Numbered from the stretch's first letter, positions 39,299 through 48,444 are shown. The stretch: 64,000 nt of DNA from an uncultured Bacteroidales bacterium (GCA_900316955.1 ONEX01000002.1:1-64000); one strand, 5' to 3'. Program-made: numbers and translations. Notes: a model not told the origin generated them from the letters alone.

Positions 39299-41407
39299 TT
39301 ACAGTTTGATGTCCCGGGTCTTGCCGTCGTAGCAGTCGACGGAGATGCCGCGGGAGACAGGAGTGATCTGGGAGTCGGGACGGATCATCTTCCCTCCCTC
39401 GTCCTTGGTGAGCGGGTCGCCGCCGTCGAATCCGTACACGAGGGTGCGGATGGACGTGCGGACCACCCAGTATTTCTTGTCCTTGACCTCCAGCAGTTCC
39501 GGAAGCGCCTTGACCGTCTCGGGGGCGTAGATGCCCTTCCAGGCGGCCGGCTTCTGGCCGTGGAGGTTGTACATTTCCAACGAATTGTCCTTGTGGAGGA
39601 CCATGACCGTGTACCCGTGCGCGCCCGTGAAGTCATAGGCCTTCGGGCCCAGCAGGACCGGCTTGCCGAGGTCCGCCGGGAAGTCCTTCACGAACCGGCC
39701 CAGCCGGTCCAGCAGGTACAGGCCCTGGCCGGCGGCGAACAGGAACTGGATCTTCCCGTTCCCGTAATAGTCGATGCTCTCGACGTAGCCGCAGAGGGGC
39801 TGCTTGAACGGGACGCCCCAGACGCCCTTGCCGTTCTCGTCGTTCAGGCACAGGTAGAGGTTCGCGTTCTGGTAGAAGGAGTTGGTCTTGCCGGTTTCCC
39901 CGTTCAGGACCGGGAAGGGACCCGTGGGGATGAAGACGGTGGTGTCCCGCTCGAGGACCTGGACCTTGTTGCCCTTGAGGGCGCGCTTGTCCAGCGAGAC
40001 CCGGATGTCCGGATCGCCGGAGGAGAAGTCCACGCCCGCGAGCGCCGGGGCGTAGGCCGATCCGGTCACATAGGCGCCGAGGGCCTGGGCGGGCGCCGGC
40101 GAGAAGAAGTCCGTGAGCACGGCCGGGAAGTCCGTAGCCGATGCGTACGCGACGATGCCGGCGGGCACGGAGAGTCCCGCATCGGACAGCCGTTCGCGGA
40201 GCGGATAGTCCAGGAACTTCTTGTCCTGGAAGGGGCCGGCGGCCGAGGCGCTGCCCATCACCGTCCAGTGGCCGGGCAGGGACACGCACACCGTGTCCAC
40301 GACATCGAACAGCCGGCCGAACAGGGTGGCCAGGTTGCCCGGATAGGGATTGCTGCCCGAGGGGATGTCCCGGGAGGAGCGCACCAGGACGACGTCCTGC
40401 TGGATGCCGTCCAGCTGGTAGGCGGCGCGGACGACTTCCTTGATCCCGAAGTGGAGCGCCCACTGTTCGGGGCCCATGTCGCGTCCGGCCTTGTCCTTCA
40501 GCGCTTTGTCATAGGGATTGAGCTTCCCCTTCGCATCCTGGAAGGAACGGTAGCGCTCCAGGTAGGAGGACAAGTCCCCGACAGGGATGGAGAGGGCGTA
40601 ATCGGCAAAATAAGGGAGGGCTTCCCCGAAGGAAGCGGCCGGCATCTTGAACCCGTGGAAGGCCCGCAGGAAACTCGTGCCCTTCTCGGGGCAGGCGGAC
40701 GTCCCTTTCAGGAAGAGGTGCTTGTCATCGGCCGCGGCCAGCTCGAAGGCCGTCCAGTCTGCCAGGGTGCGGACGAAGTCCGTGTGCTGGCGGATCCGGG
40801 CCGTGGACCAGGTCTGCAGGAGCTTCGGGGTCTGGCGGGCCGACAGGAAGGCCACGGCGGCCCCGCCGATGCGGCCGGTCAGGTCCTCCAGGCCCGGGGC
40901 CTCGAGGATGCATAAACCCTCGTCCAGATGGCGGCGGGCGGAGCCCAGGAGCGTCTCGGAACGGGAGGCCAGCAGGAGCCCGTCCTGGTACGCCGTCTTG
41001 AGGCCGGCTTTCGCGGCCAGGGCCTCGTACGGCGCGAGGAGGATGGAATCGGCCGAGGCGACTTCCGCCGCGACGAGCGGGACCAGCGAGCCGCTGTTGT
41101 GCAGGGAAACCAGCATGCGGCTCTCCCCTGCCTTGGCCAGGTAGGCCATCAGCGCGGGATCGTCCGGTGCGAGGAAGGCCTTGAGCACGCCGACGGAGTC
41201 CGCCAGGACGCTCCGCGCCTTCGCGCTGCCGTCGAAACAGAACACCGCGGCCGCGTCGGCCGGGACGGCCCGCAGGAGCGGATATTCGGTATTGACCGCC
41301 GCCTGCCGGGGCTTGTCCTCCCGGTACAGGCGGGTCACCGCCCACGCGATGCCCGCGAGCATCAGCGCGATTGCGACGATCGCTATGATTGTGCCTTTCC
41401 TGTTCAT
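39299..41407 (-). CDS. Membrane-anchored protein of unknown function
   Basis: A 702-residue protein with one N-terminal membrane anchor (TIIAIVAIALMLAGIAWAV) and a large extracytoplasmic region. It contains repeated alternating hydrophobic strands, suggesting a beta-rich fold. In the first half, patterns such as LLRAVPADAAAVFCFDG recall DUF3352-type proteins; the second half looks propeller-like (KIQFLFAAGQGLYLLDRLGR). I do not recognise the family with certainty. It has a TAACTTTG -7 box on the minus strand at 41442-41449 and heads the leftward run toward the acyl-CoA ligase, 28 bases away. Confidence 0.6.
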   Translation of the reverse strand: MNRKGTIIAIVAIALMLAGIAWAVTRLYREDKPRQAAVNTEYPLLRAVPADAAAVFCFDGSAKARSVLADSVGVLKAFLAPDDPALMAYLAKAGESRMLVSLHNSGSLVPLVAAEVASADSILLAPYEALAAKAGLKTAYQDGLLLASRSETLLGSARRHLDEGLCILEAPGLEDLTGRIGGAAVAFLSARQTPKLLQTWSTARIRQHTDFVRTLADWTAFELAAADDKHLFLKGTSACPEKGTSFLRAFHGFKMPAASFGEALPYFADYALSIPVGDLSSYLERYRSFQDAKGKLNPYDKALKDKAGRDMGPEQWALHFGIKEVVRAAYQLDGIQQDVVLVRSSRDIPSGSNPYPGNLATLFGRLFDVVDTVCVSLPGHWTVMGSASAAGPFQDKKFLDYPLRERLSDAGLSVPAGIVAYASATDFPAVLTDFFSPAPAQALGAYVTGSAYAPALAGVDFSSGDPDIRVSLDKRALKGNKVQVLERDTTVFIPTGPFPVLNGETGKTNSFYQNANLYLCLNDENGKGVWGVPFKQPLCGYVESIDYYGNGKIQFLFAAGQGLYLLDRLGRFVKDFPADLGKPVLLGPKAYDFTGAHGYTVMVLHKDNSLEMYNLHGQKPAAWKGIYAPETVKALPELLEVKDKKYWVVRTSIRTLVYGFDGGDPLTKDEGGKMIRPDSQITPVSRGISVDCYDGKTRDIKL

Positions 41408-41497
41408 TTTCAGCCTCCGGCGCGCACTGCGCCAGAATATGCAAAGTTAATCAATATTTCCGAATATCTCGTGAATATTCCCAAAAACGCCCTGGAG

Positions 41498-41535
41498 ATA
41501 TCCACAGAGCCTGTTGATAACTTTTTGTGGAAAAA
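41498..41535. other. Two DnaA-box-like sequences upstream of mraZ
   Basis: ATATCCACA (41498-41506) differs from TTATCCACA at one position. TGTGGAAAA (41527-41535) differs from the reverse-complement box TGTGGATAA at one position. They sit in AT-rich DNA between divergent genes. Two near-matches are too few to call an origin, and the second overlaps the MraZ repeats. Confidence 0.3.
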
Positions 41536-41561
41536 TTTGGAAAATTATGGGTGAAAATGGG
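41528..41561 (+). promoter_or_regulatory. MraZ operator: four direct TGG(G/A) repeats with 10-bp period
   Basis: TGG occurs at 41528, 41538, 41548 and 41558, exactly 10 bp apart; the last two are TGGG. In other bacteria MraZ binds direct TGGGN repeats spaced by 5 bases upstream of its own operon. The copies here overlap the expected -33 region of the mraZ promoter, which fits autorepression of the dcw cluster. Confidence 0.8.
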
Positions 41562-41571
41562 AGGAATTTCT

Positions 41572-41579
41572 TAACTTTG
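41572..41579 (+). promoter_or_regulatory. -7 box of the dcw cluster promoter
   Basis: TAACTTTG followed by C matches the Bacteroidota -7 element and lies just downstream of the MraZ repeats. It is the only strong promoter seen before the 15.7-kb dcw run. Confidence 0.65.
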
Positions 41580-41620
41580 CACTCAGCGTGAAAGAAAGAT
41601 TAGTTCAACCTCAAAAAGCC

Positions 41621-42082
41621 ATGGTCAGATTCCGCGGAAATGCACTCGGTAAGGTGGACGACAAGGGACGCATCGTGTTCCCTGCCGTCTTCCGGGACGA
41701 GTTCGCCCGCACGGGCGAGGAAGACATGACCCTGGTGGTCAAGAAGAGCGTCCAGGGCAACTGCCTGAACCTGTTCACCCGCGCAGAGTGGGACCGCAGG
41801 TGCGACCAGGTCCTGGAAGGGCTCGACCCCGAACTCAATCCCGAACACGCCGCGTTCTGGAGCAAATTCAACGACGGCGTCTATTATGTCGTCCCTGACG
41901 GGAAACTCGGCCGCCTGAACATTCCTTCGGAACTGCTTGAACAGACAGGTATCACCAAGGAAGTCGTGTTCGCGGGGGTCGGTTACAAGATCGAAATCTG
42001 GCCCAAGGAACGCCGAGAGTCCACCCTCATGGGAGACGCCACGTTCCAGGCAACCGCAGCGAAACTGTCCGCAAAGAAATAG
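41621..42082 (+). CDS. mraZ: Transcriptional regulator MraZ
   Basis: A 153-residue AbrB-like double SpoVT/MraZ-domain protein. MVRFRGNALGKVDDKGRIVF carries the DxKGR signature, and a second domain copy has GKLGRLNIP near residue 90. MraZ represses its own dcw operon in other bacteria and sets rsmH levels. The ATG at 41621 is preferred to an upstream GTG at 41588, because the family starts directly before the FxGxxxxxxDxKGR motif. Direct repeats matching the MraZ operator precede it. The rsmH AGGAGG site overlaps its stop codon. Confidence 0.93.
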   Translation: MVRFRGNALGKVDDKGRIVFPAVFRDEFARTGEEDMTLVVKKSVQGNCLNLFTRAEWDRRCDQVLEGLDPELNPEHAAFWSKFNDGVYYVVPDGKLGRLNIPSELLEQTGITKEVVFAGVGYKIEIWPKERRESTLMGDATFQATAAKLSAKK

Positions 42083-42095
42083 GAGGTTTCGCGCC

Positions 42096-43007
42096 ATGTC
42101 CGAATACCATACCCCTGTAATGCTTGACGAGAGCGTTTCGGCCCTCGTTATCAATCCCGACGGCGTTTACGCCGATGCCACCTTCGGAGGCGGTGGCCAC
42201 ACCGCCGAACTTCTTTCACGCTTACACGATGGCGCGCGCGTCATCGCCTTCGATCGTGACAGGGACGCCGTGCGCAATGCGCCGGACGACAGACGTCTGA
42301 CGATGGTGCACAACAACTTCCGTTTCATCGAGAACTACGCCCGCCACTACGGCGTCCGTTTCGACGGCATCCTGGCGGACCTGGGCGTGTCCTCGCACCA
42401 GTTCGACACCGCGGACCGCGGCTTCTCGTTCCGCTACGAGGACGCCCCGCTGGACATGCGGATGAACGCGGACGGGAAGATGACCGCCGCCGACCTCGTG
42501 AACGGCGCCGCCGTCGAGGACCTGGAGCGCATCCTCCGCCTGTACGGCGAGGTGGACCAGCCGCGCCGGGTCGCCCAGCTCATCGCCGCCGCGCGGGACG
42601 AGCGGGAAATCTGCACCACCGGCGACCTGGACCGCGCCGTCGCCCGCATCCTTCCCAAGGGCGCGGAGCACAAGGTCCTCGCCAAGATCTACCAGGCCCT
42701 CCGCATCGAGGTGAACCAGGAAATGCGTTCCCTGGAGAAGTTCCTCGCCGGCGCGACGGCCTCCCTCAAGGAAGGCGGCCGGCTCGTGGTCATCACCTAC
42801 CACAGCCTGGAGGACCGGATGGTCAAGAACTGGATCAAGACCGGCAACGTGGAAGGCCGGGAAGAGAAGGACCTGTACGGACGCACCGTCACGCCGCTCG
42901 TCGCCGTGAACCGGAAGCCCGTCCTGCCGCAGGAGGAAGAAATCGCCGGAAACACCCGCGCCCGCAGCGCGAAGCTCCGGATAGCCGAAAGGAGGGCCGC
43001 GGAATGA
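42096..43007 (+). CDS. rsmH: 16S rRNA (cytosine(1402)-N(4))-methyltransferase
   Basis: Methylates N4 of C1402 in 16S rRNA using SAM. The 303-residue sequence starts EYHTPVMLDESV, as most RsmH proteins do. The SAM-binding DATFGGGGHT is near residues 27-36, LADLGVSSHQ and RGFSFR follow, and the C-terminal VVITYHSLEDRMVK is diagnostic. An AGGAGG sits 9 bases before the ATG. It overlaps the ftsL gene by an ATGA. Confidence 0.96.
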   Translation: MSEYHTPVMLDESVSALVINPDGVYADATFGGGGHTAELLSRLHDGARVIAFDRDRDAVRNAPDDRRLTMVHNNFRFIENYARHYGVRFDGILADLGVSSHQFDTADRGFSFRYEDAPLDMRMNADGKMTAADLVNGAAVEDLERILRLYGEVDQPRRVAQLIAAARDEREICTTGDLDRAVARILPKGAEHKVLAKIYQALRIEVNQEMRSLEKFLAGATASLKEGGRLVVITYHSLEDRMVKNWIKTGNVEGREEKDLYGRTVTPLVAVNRKPVLPQEEEIAGNTRARSAKLRIAERRAAE

Positions 43008-43345
43008 GTCTGCAGGGAATCGGCCGGAGCATCAAGAATTTCTGGCGCGCGCTGGGCAAGGGAGAACTCCTCCTTTCGATCGGCGCCCATAAGTACTATA
43101 TGCACATCCTCTACCTGTTCGTGCTCGCCTGGATCTCCATCCTGCTGAGCCTGAAGGTGGACGGAACCCTCACCCGGGTGGAGGAGAACAAGGCGGCCCT
43201 CAAGGACCTGGAAATCTACCATGCCGAGAAGGAGGCCGAGCTCGTGCGCCTGCACAGCGCCTCCACCACGGCGAAACGCCTGAAACAGCTGGGCTCCGAC
43301 GTGACGCTGCCGGGGCAGCCGGCCATCAAGATCGACAAACGATGA
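43004..43345 (+). CDS. ftsL: FtsL-like cell division protein
   Basis: A 113-residue bitopic protein with a transmembrane segment around residues 33-50 (ILYLFVLAWISILLSL) followed by a short coiled coil (NKAALKDLEIYHAEKEAELV). In the Bacteroidota dcw cluster this position belongs to the FtsL-like protein that joins FtsB/DivIC and FtsQ in the divisome. It overlaps rsmH at its start and ftsI at its end by ATGA. Sequence similarity within the family is low, so the call rests on topology and position. Confidence 0.85.
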   Translation: MSLQGIGRSIKNFWRALGKGELLLSIGAHKYYMHILYLFVLAWISILLSLKVDGTLTRVEENKAALKDLEIYHAEKEAELVRLHSASTTAKRLKQLGSDVTLPGQPAIKIDKR

Positions 43346-45507
43346 GCGCGAAGAAGAAACAGAAGACCGAGATCCGGGACACCTACGAGAACCGGGACCG
43401 CATCCACTTGGTGATGGTCGGCCTTACCACGCTGTTCATCGCCCTGTCGCTGGGGATCCTGGTCTGCATCGGCCATATCCAGGCCACCTACTCCGTGGAC
43501 AAGCGGGTCATCAACCTGTTCCGTCCCCGTCCGGACCGCTACGTAGAGGAGCCCAAGCGCGGACGCATCCTCGCCCAGGACGGCCGCCCGCTCGCCATCA
43601 CGGCCCCGCTCTATGACATCTATATGGACTGCACCGTCCGGAAGTCCGAGTTCGAGGAGATGGACCGGAAGGAAGCCCGCCGGATCAAACGGCTGCAGGA
43701 AGACGGCAAGGAAGCCCCGGCTCCCCAGTACAAGGGCGCCGCGGCCGAGAAGGCCTGGAAGGCCAAGGCCGATACGCTCGCCCGCGAACTCGCCCGCCTC
43801 TTCCCCGCCAAGTCCGCCGACCAGTATTACAACGACATCATATCCGGACGCGAGAACGGCAAGAAGCACGTCCTCATCCGCCGGAACGTGAACCATGCCA
43901 CCCTGCAGACCCTGAAGACGCTGCCCCTCTACCGGGAAGGCGCCTACAAGGGCGGCCTCATCGCCGAAGAGCACGACGAGCGCATCTACCCGTACGACAC
44001 CCTCGCCCGCCGCGTCATCGGCTACGTCCGCGAGCAGAACCGCATCGGCATCGAAGGCACCTACGACTACGAACTCCACGGCACGGAAGGCGTCGAATGG
44101 CGCCGCGTCACCGACGACCGCAAGTATATCCGCGACTTCGACAGCACCACGGTGAAGGCCGTGGACGGCAACGATGTCCGCACCACCCTGAACATCGACT
44201 TCCAGGACATCGCCGACCGGGCCCTCCGCGGCCAGATCGCCGACGACCCCCAGATCCGGGCCGGCATCGCCGTCCTGATGGAGGTGGAGACGGGCGCCAT
44301 CCGCGCGATGGTGAACCTCTCCCGCGACACCATCCCGGGCTCCAAGCTCTGGGAACGGGACAACCTTGTCCTCAAGGAAGTGGGCGAGCAGGGATCCGTC
44401 ATGAAAACCGTCACACTCCTGTCCCTGGTCGAGGACGGGCACGTACACAGCCTTGAAGAAACTATTCCGACCAACCACGGCGCCGTTCCCGGCTACAACC
44501 AGGATGTCCACATCCTGGACTACGAACGGCAGACCGGCCGCAGCGAGATCACGGTGAAACACGGGTTCGAGATCTCCTCGAACTACGTGTTCACCTATCT
44601 CCCGGAGAAGTACTATGGCGCCAACCCGCAGGAATTCTTCGACCACATCTACGCCTACCGCCTGGGCGAGAAGTTCGACTTCGACCTGGACGGCCTGGGC
44701 ACCCCGGTCGTGAACCGGCCCGGCACGAAGGGCTGGAGCCGCACCACCCTGGGCACCACCGCCTACGGCTACGGCATGTCCGTCACGCCCCTCCACGTGG
44801 TGACCTTCTACAATGCCATCGCCAACAAGGGCCGCATGATGAAGCCCTATGTGGTGGAAAGCGTGGAGAAGGACGGCAAGGTGCTCAAGCAGTACGGTCC
44901 CTCGGTGCTGAACAACGTCTGCACCCGGGCCACGGCCGACACGGTCACCCGCGCGCTCCAGGCCGTCGTGAACGACGGTACGGCGAAGCGTCTGAAGGGC
45001 GCGAAGCTGTCCGTGGCGGGCAAGACCGGCACCGCGCAGGTGGTCCTGACCGCGAAAGAGCGCAAAGGCAGCGCCGACCCGTACCACGACCCTTGGGGCC
45101 GCAAGAAGAACCAGGGCACCTTCGTGGGCTTCTTCCCGGCCGAGAACCCGAAATACACCATCCTCGTGACGGTCTATTCGTACCTGTCCGGGGCCAGCTT
45201 CTACGGCGGCACCAAGCCCGCCCAGGCCGTCCGGGAGATCGTGGACGAGATCTACGCCATCGACGACACCTGGTCCGGCCGGATCGCCTCCACCGGCGCC
45301 CTGCCCGCGATGGCGGCCCGCAGCGCCCAGGTGGAAAGCGGCAAGGCGCCCGACCTGAAGGGCTTTGCCCTGATGGACGCGCTGTACGCCGTGGAGAACG
45401 CAGGCTACAAATGCGTCTATGAAGGGACCGGCCACGTGACGGCCCAGAAACCGGCGCCCGGCGCCGACCTCAAGAAGGGGGAAACCATTCGACTGACCTT
45501 GAAATGA
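43342..45507 (+). CDS. ftsI: Division-specific penicillin-binding protein (FtsI/PBP3) with PASTA domain
   Basis: A 721-residue septal transpeptidase. An N-terminal membrane anchor (VMVGLTTLFIALSLGILVC) leads to the PBP dimerisation domain (RGRILAQDGRPLA) and the transpeptidase domain, with SVMK (S352, K355), SSN (412-414) and KTG (561-563). A C-terminal PASTA domain (DLKGFALMDALYAVENAGYK) completes it. It cross-links septal peptidoglycan together with FtsW. It overlaps ftsL and murE by ATGA. A PASTA domain on FtsI is usual in Bacteroidota. Confidence 0.95.
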   Translation: MSAKKKQKTEIRDTYENRDRIHLVMVGLTTLFIALSLGILVCIGHIQATYSVDKRVINLFRPRPDRYVEEPKRGRILAQDGRPLAITAPLYDIYMDCTVRKSEFEEMDRKEARRIKRLQEDGKEAPAPQYKGAAAEKAWKAKADTLARELARLFPAKSADQYYNDIISGRENGKKHVLIRRNVNHATLQTLKTLPLYREGAYKGGLIAEEHDERIYPYDTLARRVIGYVREQNRIGIEGTYDYELHGTEGVEWRRVTDDRKYIRDFDSTTVKAVDGNDVRTTLNIDFQDIADRALRGQIADDPQIRAGIAVLMEVETGAIRAMVNLSRDTIPGSKLWERDNLVLKEVGEQGSVMKTVTLLSLVEDGHVHSLEETIPTNHGAVPGYNQDVHILDYERQTGRSEITVKHGFEISSNYVFTYLPEKYYGANPQEFFDHIYAYRLGEKFDFDLDGLGTPVVNRPGTKGWSRTTLGTTAYGYGMSVTPLHVVTFYNAIANKGRMMKPYVVESVEKDGKVLKQYGPSVLNNVCTRATADTVTRALQAVVNDGTAKRLKGAKLSVAGKTGTAQVVLTAKERKGSADPYHDPWGRKKNQGTFVGFFPAENPKYTILVTVYSYLSGASFYGGTKPAQAVREIVDEIYAIDDTWSGRIASTGALPAMAARSAQVESGKAPDLKGFALMDALYAVENAGYKCVYEGTGHVTAQKPAPGADLKKGETIRLTLK

Positions 45508-47030
45508 AACTGAAAGAACTCATACAGGATATCGAAGCCGTGGAGATCCGCGGCTCGCTGGACATCGACGTCACCGCGATTACCGGGGATTCCCGGGAGG
45601 TGACGCCCGGCGCCCTGTTCATCGCCGTCCGCGGCTTCGCCTCCGACGGACACAAGTATATCGGCCAGGCGATCGAGAAAGGGGCCGTGGCGGTCGTGTG
45701 CGAGGAGATCCCGGGTCAAGCCCGGGATGAGGAGACGCAAGCCCGGGATGAGGAGACGCAAGCCCGGGATGAGGAGACGCAAGCCCGGGATGAGGAGAGC
45801 GCCGTCACGTTCGTGAAGGTGGCGAACAGCCGCCATGCGGTGGCGATGGCGGCGGACGCTTTCTACGGGCATCCGAGCCGGAAGCTGACGCTCGTGGGCA
45901 TCACCGGCACGAACGGGAAGACTACGACCGTCACCCTGCTGTACCGCCTGTTCAAGGCCCTGGGCCATCCCTGCGGCCTGCTTTCCACCATCGCCAACTA
46001 CGTGGACGACCGCCGGCTGGAGACCGCCAACACGACGGCCGACCCGATCACCATCAACCGGCTCCTCGCCGAGATGGTCGATGCGGGCTGCGGGTACTGC
46101 TTCATGGAGGTGAGCTCCATCGGCGTGGAGCAGGAGCGCGTGGCCGGACTCCAGTTCGCCGCGGGCATCTTCTCCAACCTCACCCACGACCACCTGGACT
46201 ACCACAAGACCTTCGCGGAATACCTCCGCTGCAAGAAGCTTTTCTTCGACAACCTGCCGAAGTCCGCATACGCGATCACCAATGTCGATGACAAGAACGG
46301 CCCCGTGATGGTCCAGAACACCGCCGCGAAGGTGGTCACCTACGCCTGCAAGCGTCCGGCCGACCACACCGCCCGCATCCTGGAGCAGAGCTTCGAGGGC
46401 ATGCTCCTCCGCATCGACGGGAAGGAGACCTGGAGCCGCCTCATCGGCGCGCACAACGCCTACAACCTGCTCGCCATCTACACGACCGCCGTGTGCCTGG
46501 GCACGGACCCGGACGAGGTCCTCGTGGCCCTCTCCAACCTCCAGTCCGCCCCCGGCCGCCTGGAGAACCTCCGCGGCCCGCGCGACCTGGCCGTCGTGAT
46601 TGACTACGCCCACACCCCGGACGCCCTGGAGAACGTCCTTGGCACCCTGCGCGACGTCGCCCCCGAGCGCCAGCTCATCTGCCTGTTCGGCTGCGGCGGC
46701 GACCGCGACAAGACCAAGCGCCCCGAGATGGCGCAGGTCGCTGCCCGGCTCGCCGACCGCCTCGTCGTCACCTCCGACAACTGCCGGACCGAGGACCCGG
46801 AAGCCATCCTGAACGACATCCGGGCCGGCCTGGACTGGGAAGGCCTCGCCAAGTCCGTGTTCATCACGGACCGCCGTGAAGCCATCCGGACCGCCATCCT
46901 CACGGCGCCCGAAGGTGCCACGATCCTGCTGGCGGGCAAGGGCCACGAGGATTACCAGATCATCGGGCACGAGAAACTGCATTTCGACGAAAAAGAGATA
47001 GTTACTGAAACCTTCAAACTGATCCTGTAA
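45504..47030 (+). CDS. murE: UDP-MurNAc-tripeptide synthetase with an in-frame tandem-repeat insertion
   Basis: Adds the third residue (meso-DAP in most Bacteroidales) to UDP-MurNAc-L-Ala-D-Glu. The 508-residue Mur ligase has GTNGKTTT (near 136-143), SSIGVEQERV and HDHLDYHKTF, and the C-terminal segment KTKRPEMAQVA and GKGHEDYQ. Residues about 68-99 consist of GQARDEE and repeated TQARDEE units, encoded by a 21-bp tandem repeat at 45705-45798. They sit in the N-terminal substrate-binding domain between AVAVVCEEIP and SAVTFVKVANSRHA, where other MurE proteins have only a short loop. The frame is kept. It overlaps its neighbours by 4 bases (ftsI) and 1 base (mraY). Confidence 0.94.
   Translation: MKLKELIQDIEAVEIRGSLDIDVTAITGDSREVTPGALFIAVRGFASDGHKYIGQAIEKGAVAVVCEEIPGQARDEETQARDEETQARDEETQARDEESAVTFVKVANSRHAVAMAADAFYGHPSRKLTLVGITGTNGKTTTVTLLYRLFKALGHPCGLLSTIANYVDDRRLETANTTADPITINRLLAEMVDAGCGYCFMEVSSIGVEQERVAGLQFAAGIFSNLTHDHLDYHKTFAEYLRCKKLFFDNLPKSAYAITNVDDKNGPVMVQNTAAKVVTYACKRPADHTARILEQSFEGMLLRIDGKETWSRLIGAHNAYNLLAIYTTAVCLGTDPDEVLVALSNLQSAPGRLENLRGPRDLAVVIDYAHTPDALENVLGTLRDVAPERQLICLFGCGGDRDKTKRPEMAQVAARLADRLVVTSDNCRTEDPEAILNDIRAGLDWEGLAKSVFITDRREAIRTAILTAPEGATILLAGKGHEDYQIIGHEKLHFDEKEIVTETFKLIL
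45705..45798. repeat. Palindrome plus 21-bp tandem repeat inside murE
   Basis: The insert opens with GAGATCCCGGGTCAAGCCCGGG-ATGA, a stem-loop of the AGAT...ATGA family. It continues with four copies of CCCGGGATGAGGAG in a 21-bp period (GATGAGGAGACGCAAGCCCGG). Exact 21-bp periodicity keeps the reading frame and suggests later slippage amplification of one inserted palindrome. Confidence 0.85.
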
Positions 47031-48424
47031 TGATTTACCATCTGTTCCAATATCTCGAGCGGGCCGGGGTGGACATCCCCGGCATGGGACTGATGCATTA
47101 CCTGTCCTTCCGGGCCATGATGGCCACGGTCGCGGCGGTCCTGTTCACCATGCTCGTGGGCAAGCGGATCATCCGCATCCTGCAGCGCCACCAGATCGGC
47201 GACGTTCCCCGAGACCTGGGCCTCGACGGAGCCGAGCTCAAGAAGGGTGTCCCCACCATGGGCGGCATCATCATCATCCTGGGCCTCCTCACCGGCGTCC
47301 TGCTATTCTGCGACCTGACGAGCATCTATGTGATCCTGCTGCTGGTGAGCACCCTCTGGTGCGGCGCCCTGGGCTTTGCCGACGACTACCTCAAGCTGCG
47401 GGACAAGAAGAGCGTGAAGGCGGGCGGCGTCCGGGATGCGAAGAAGCATGACGGACTTCCCGAAAAGGCCAAGCTCCTGGGCCAGGTCGCGCTGGGCTTC
47501 ATCGTGGGCCTGACCGTGTGGATGAGCCCGGACATCGTCGTCCGCGAGAAGGTGGCCGATCCGGCCATCGAAGTCGTGACCGGACGCTCCGACCTGGACG
47601 TGAACACGGAGACGCAGGTCACGACCGGCCGCTACCAGGAGGAGGATGCGGTGAAGTCCACCAAGACCACCATCCCCTTCGTCAAGCGCCATGAATTCGA
47701 CTACCGCCTGCTGTCCCCGTTCAAGGGGGCCTGGGGCTGGTATGCGAAGTGGGCCATCTACGTGCTCATGATCGTCATCGTGATCACCGCCTGCTCCAAC
47801 GGCACCAACCTCACCGACGGCCTGGACGGCCTCGCGGCCGGCACCTCGGCCATCGTCGGCGTGGTGATCGGCATCCTGGCCTGGCTGAGCGGCAACCTCA
47901 TCGACTCGAACTACCTCAACATCATGTATATCCCCGGTACCGGAGAGGTCGCCATCTTCATGTCCGCCTTCGTGGGCGCGCTGGTCGGTTTCCTCTGGTA
48001 CAATTCCTACCCGGCCCAGGTGTTCATGGGGGACACCGGCAGCCTCACCATCGGCGGAATCATCGGCGTGAGCGCCGTCCTCATCCGCAAGGAGCTGCTC
48101 CTCCCCCTGCTGTGCGGCATCTTCTTCGTGGAGAGCCTCTCGGTGCTCCTGCAGCGGGGCTGGTTCAAGTTCACCCGGATCAAGCGCGGCCAGGGCCAGC
48201 GCATCTGGTCGATCACCCCTCTCCACCATCACTACCAGTCCTGGAAGAAGGTGCGGGGCACGGAGCCCTGGAGCTATGTGGAGTCGATTCCCGAGGGGCT
48301 CAACAACCGGATCGGCAAGCCGAACGCAGGGCACGGATATCATGAGGTGAAAGTCACCCTGCGGTTCTGGATCGTCCAGATCCTCCTGGCCGTCTCCACG
48401 CTGGCCCTGTTGAAAATCAGATAA
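47030..48424 (+). CDS. mraY: Phospho-N-acetylmuramoyl-pentapeptide transferase
   Basis: Transfers phospho-MurNAc-pentapeptide from UDP to undecaprenyl phosphate, giving lipid I. A 464-residue multipass membrane enzyme with the signature motifs KKGVPTMGG, DDYLKLR, NGTNLTDGLDGLAAGTS, GFLWYNSYPAQVFMGDTGSL and a C-terminal TPLHHHYQ. A long extra loop of about 60 residues (about 170-235) with no membrane helix is normal for Bacteroidota MraY. It starts one base inside the murE stop (TAATG). Confidence 0.96.
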   Translation: MIYHLFQYLERAGVDIPGMGLMHYLSFRAMMATVAAVLFTMLVGKRIIRILQRHQIGDVPRDLGLDGAELKKGVPTMGGIIIILGLLTGVLLFCDLTSIYVILLLVSTLWCGALGFADDYLKLRDKKSVKAGGVRDAKKHDGLPEKAKLLGQVALGFIVGLTVWMSPDIVVREKVADPAIEVVTGRSDLDVNTETQVTTGRYQEEDAVKSTKTTIPFVKRHEFDYRLLSPFKGAWGWYAKWAIYVLMIVIVITACSNGTNLTDGLDGLAAGTSAIVGVVIGILAWLSGNLIDSNYLNIMYIPGTGEVAIFMSAFVGALVGFLWYNSYPAQVFMGDTGSLTIGGIIGVSAVLIRKELLLPLLCGIFFVESLSVLLQRGWFKFTRIKRGQGQRIWSITPLHHHYQSWKKVRGTEPWSYVESIPEGLNNRIGKPNAGHGYHEVKVTLRFWIVQILLAVSTLALLKIR

Positions 48425-48444
48425 GAAAAAAAGAAGAAGCAGAT

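Noticed and set aside
41408-41580. Chromosomal origin of replication
   Set aside because: Only two DnaA-box near-matches, no cluster, no dnaA or dnaN beside it; the TGG repeats are better explained by MraZ.
43342-45507. Defective FtsI because the active-site motif is SVMK rather than STFK
   Set aside because: SxxK is intact, and SSN and KTG are at the right distances, so activity is expected.
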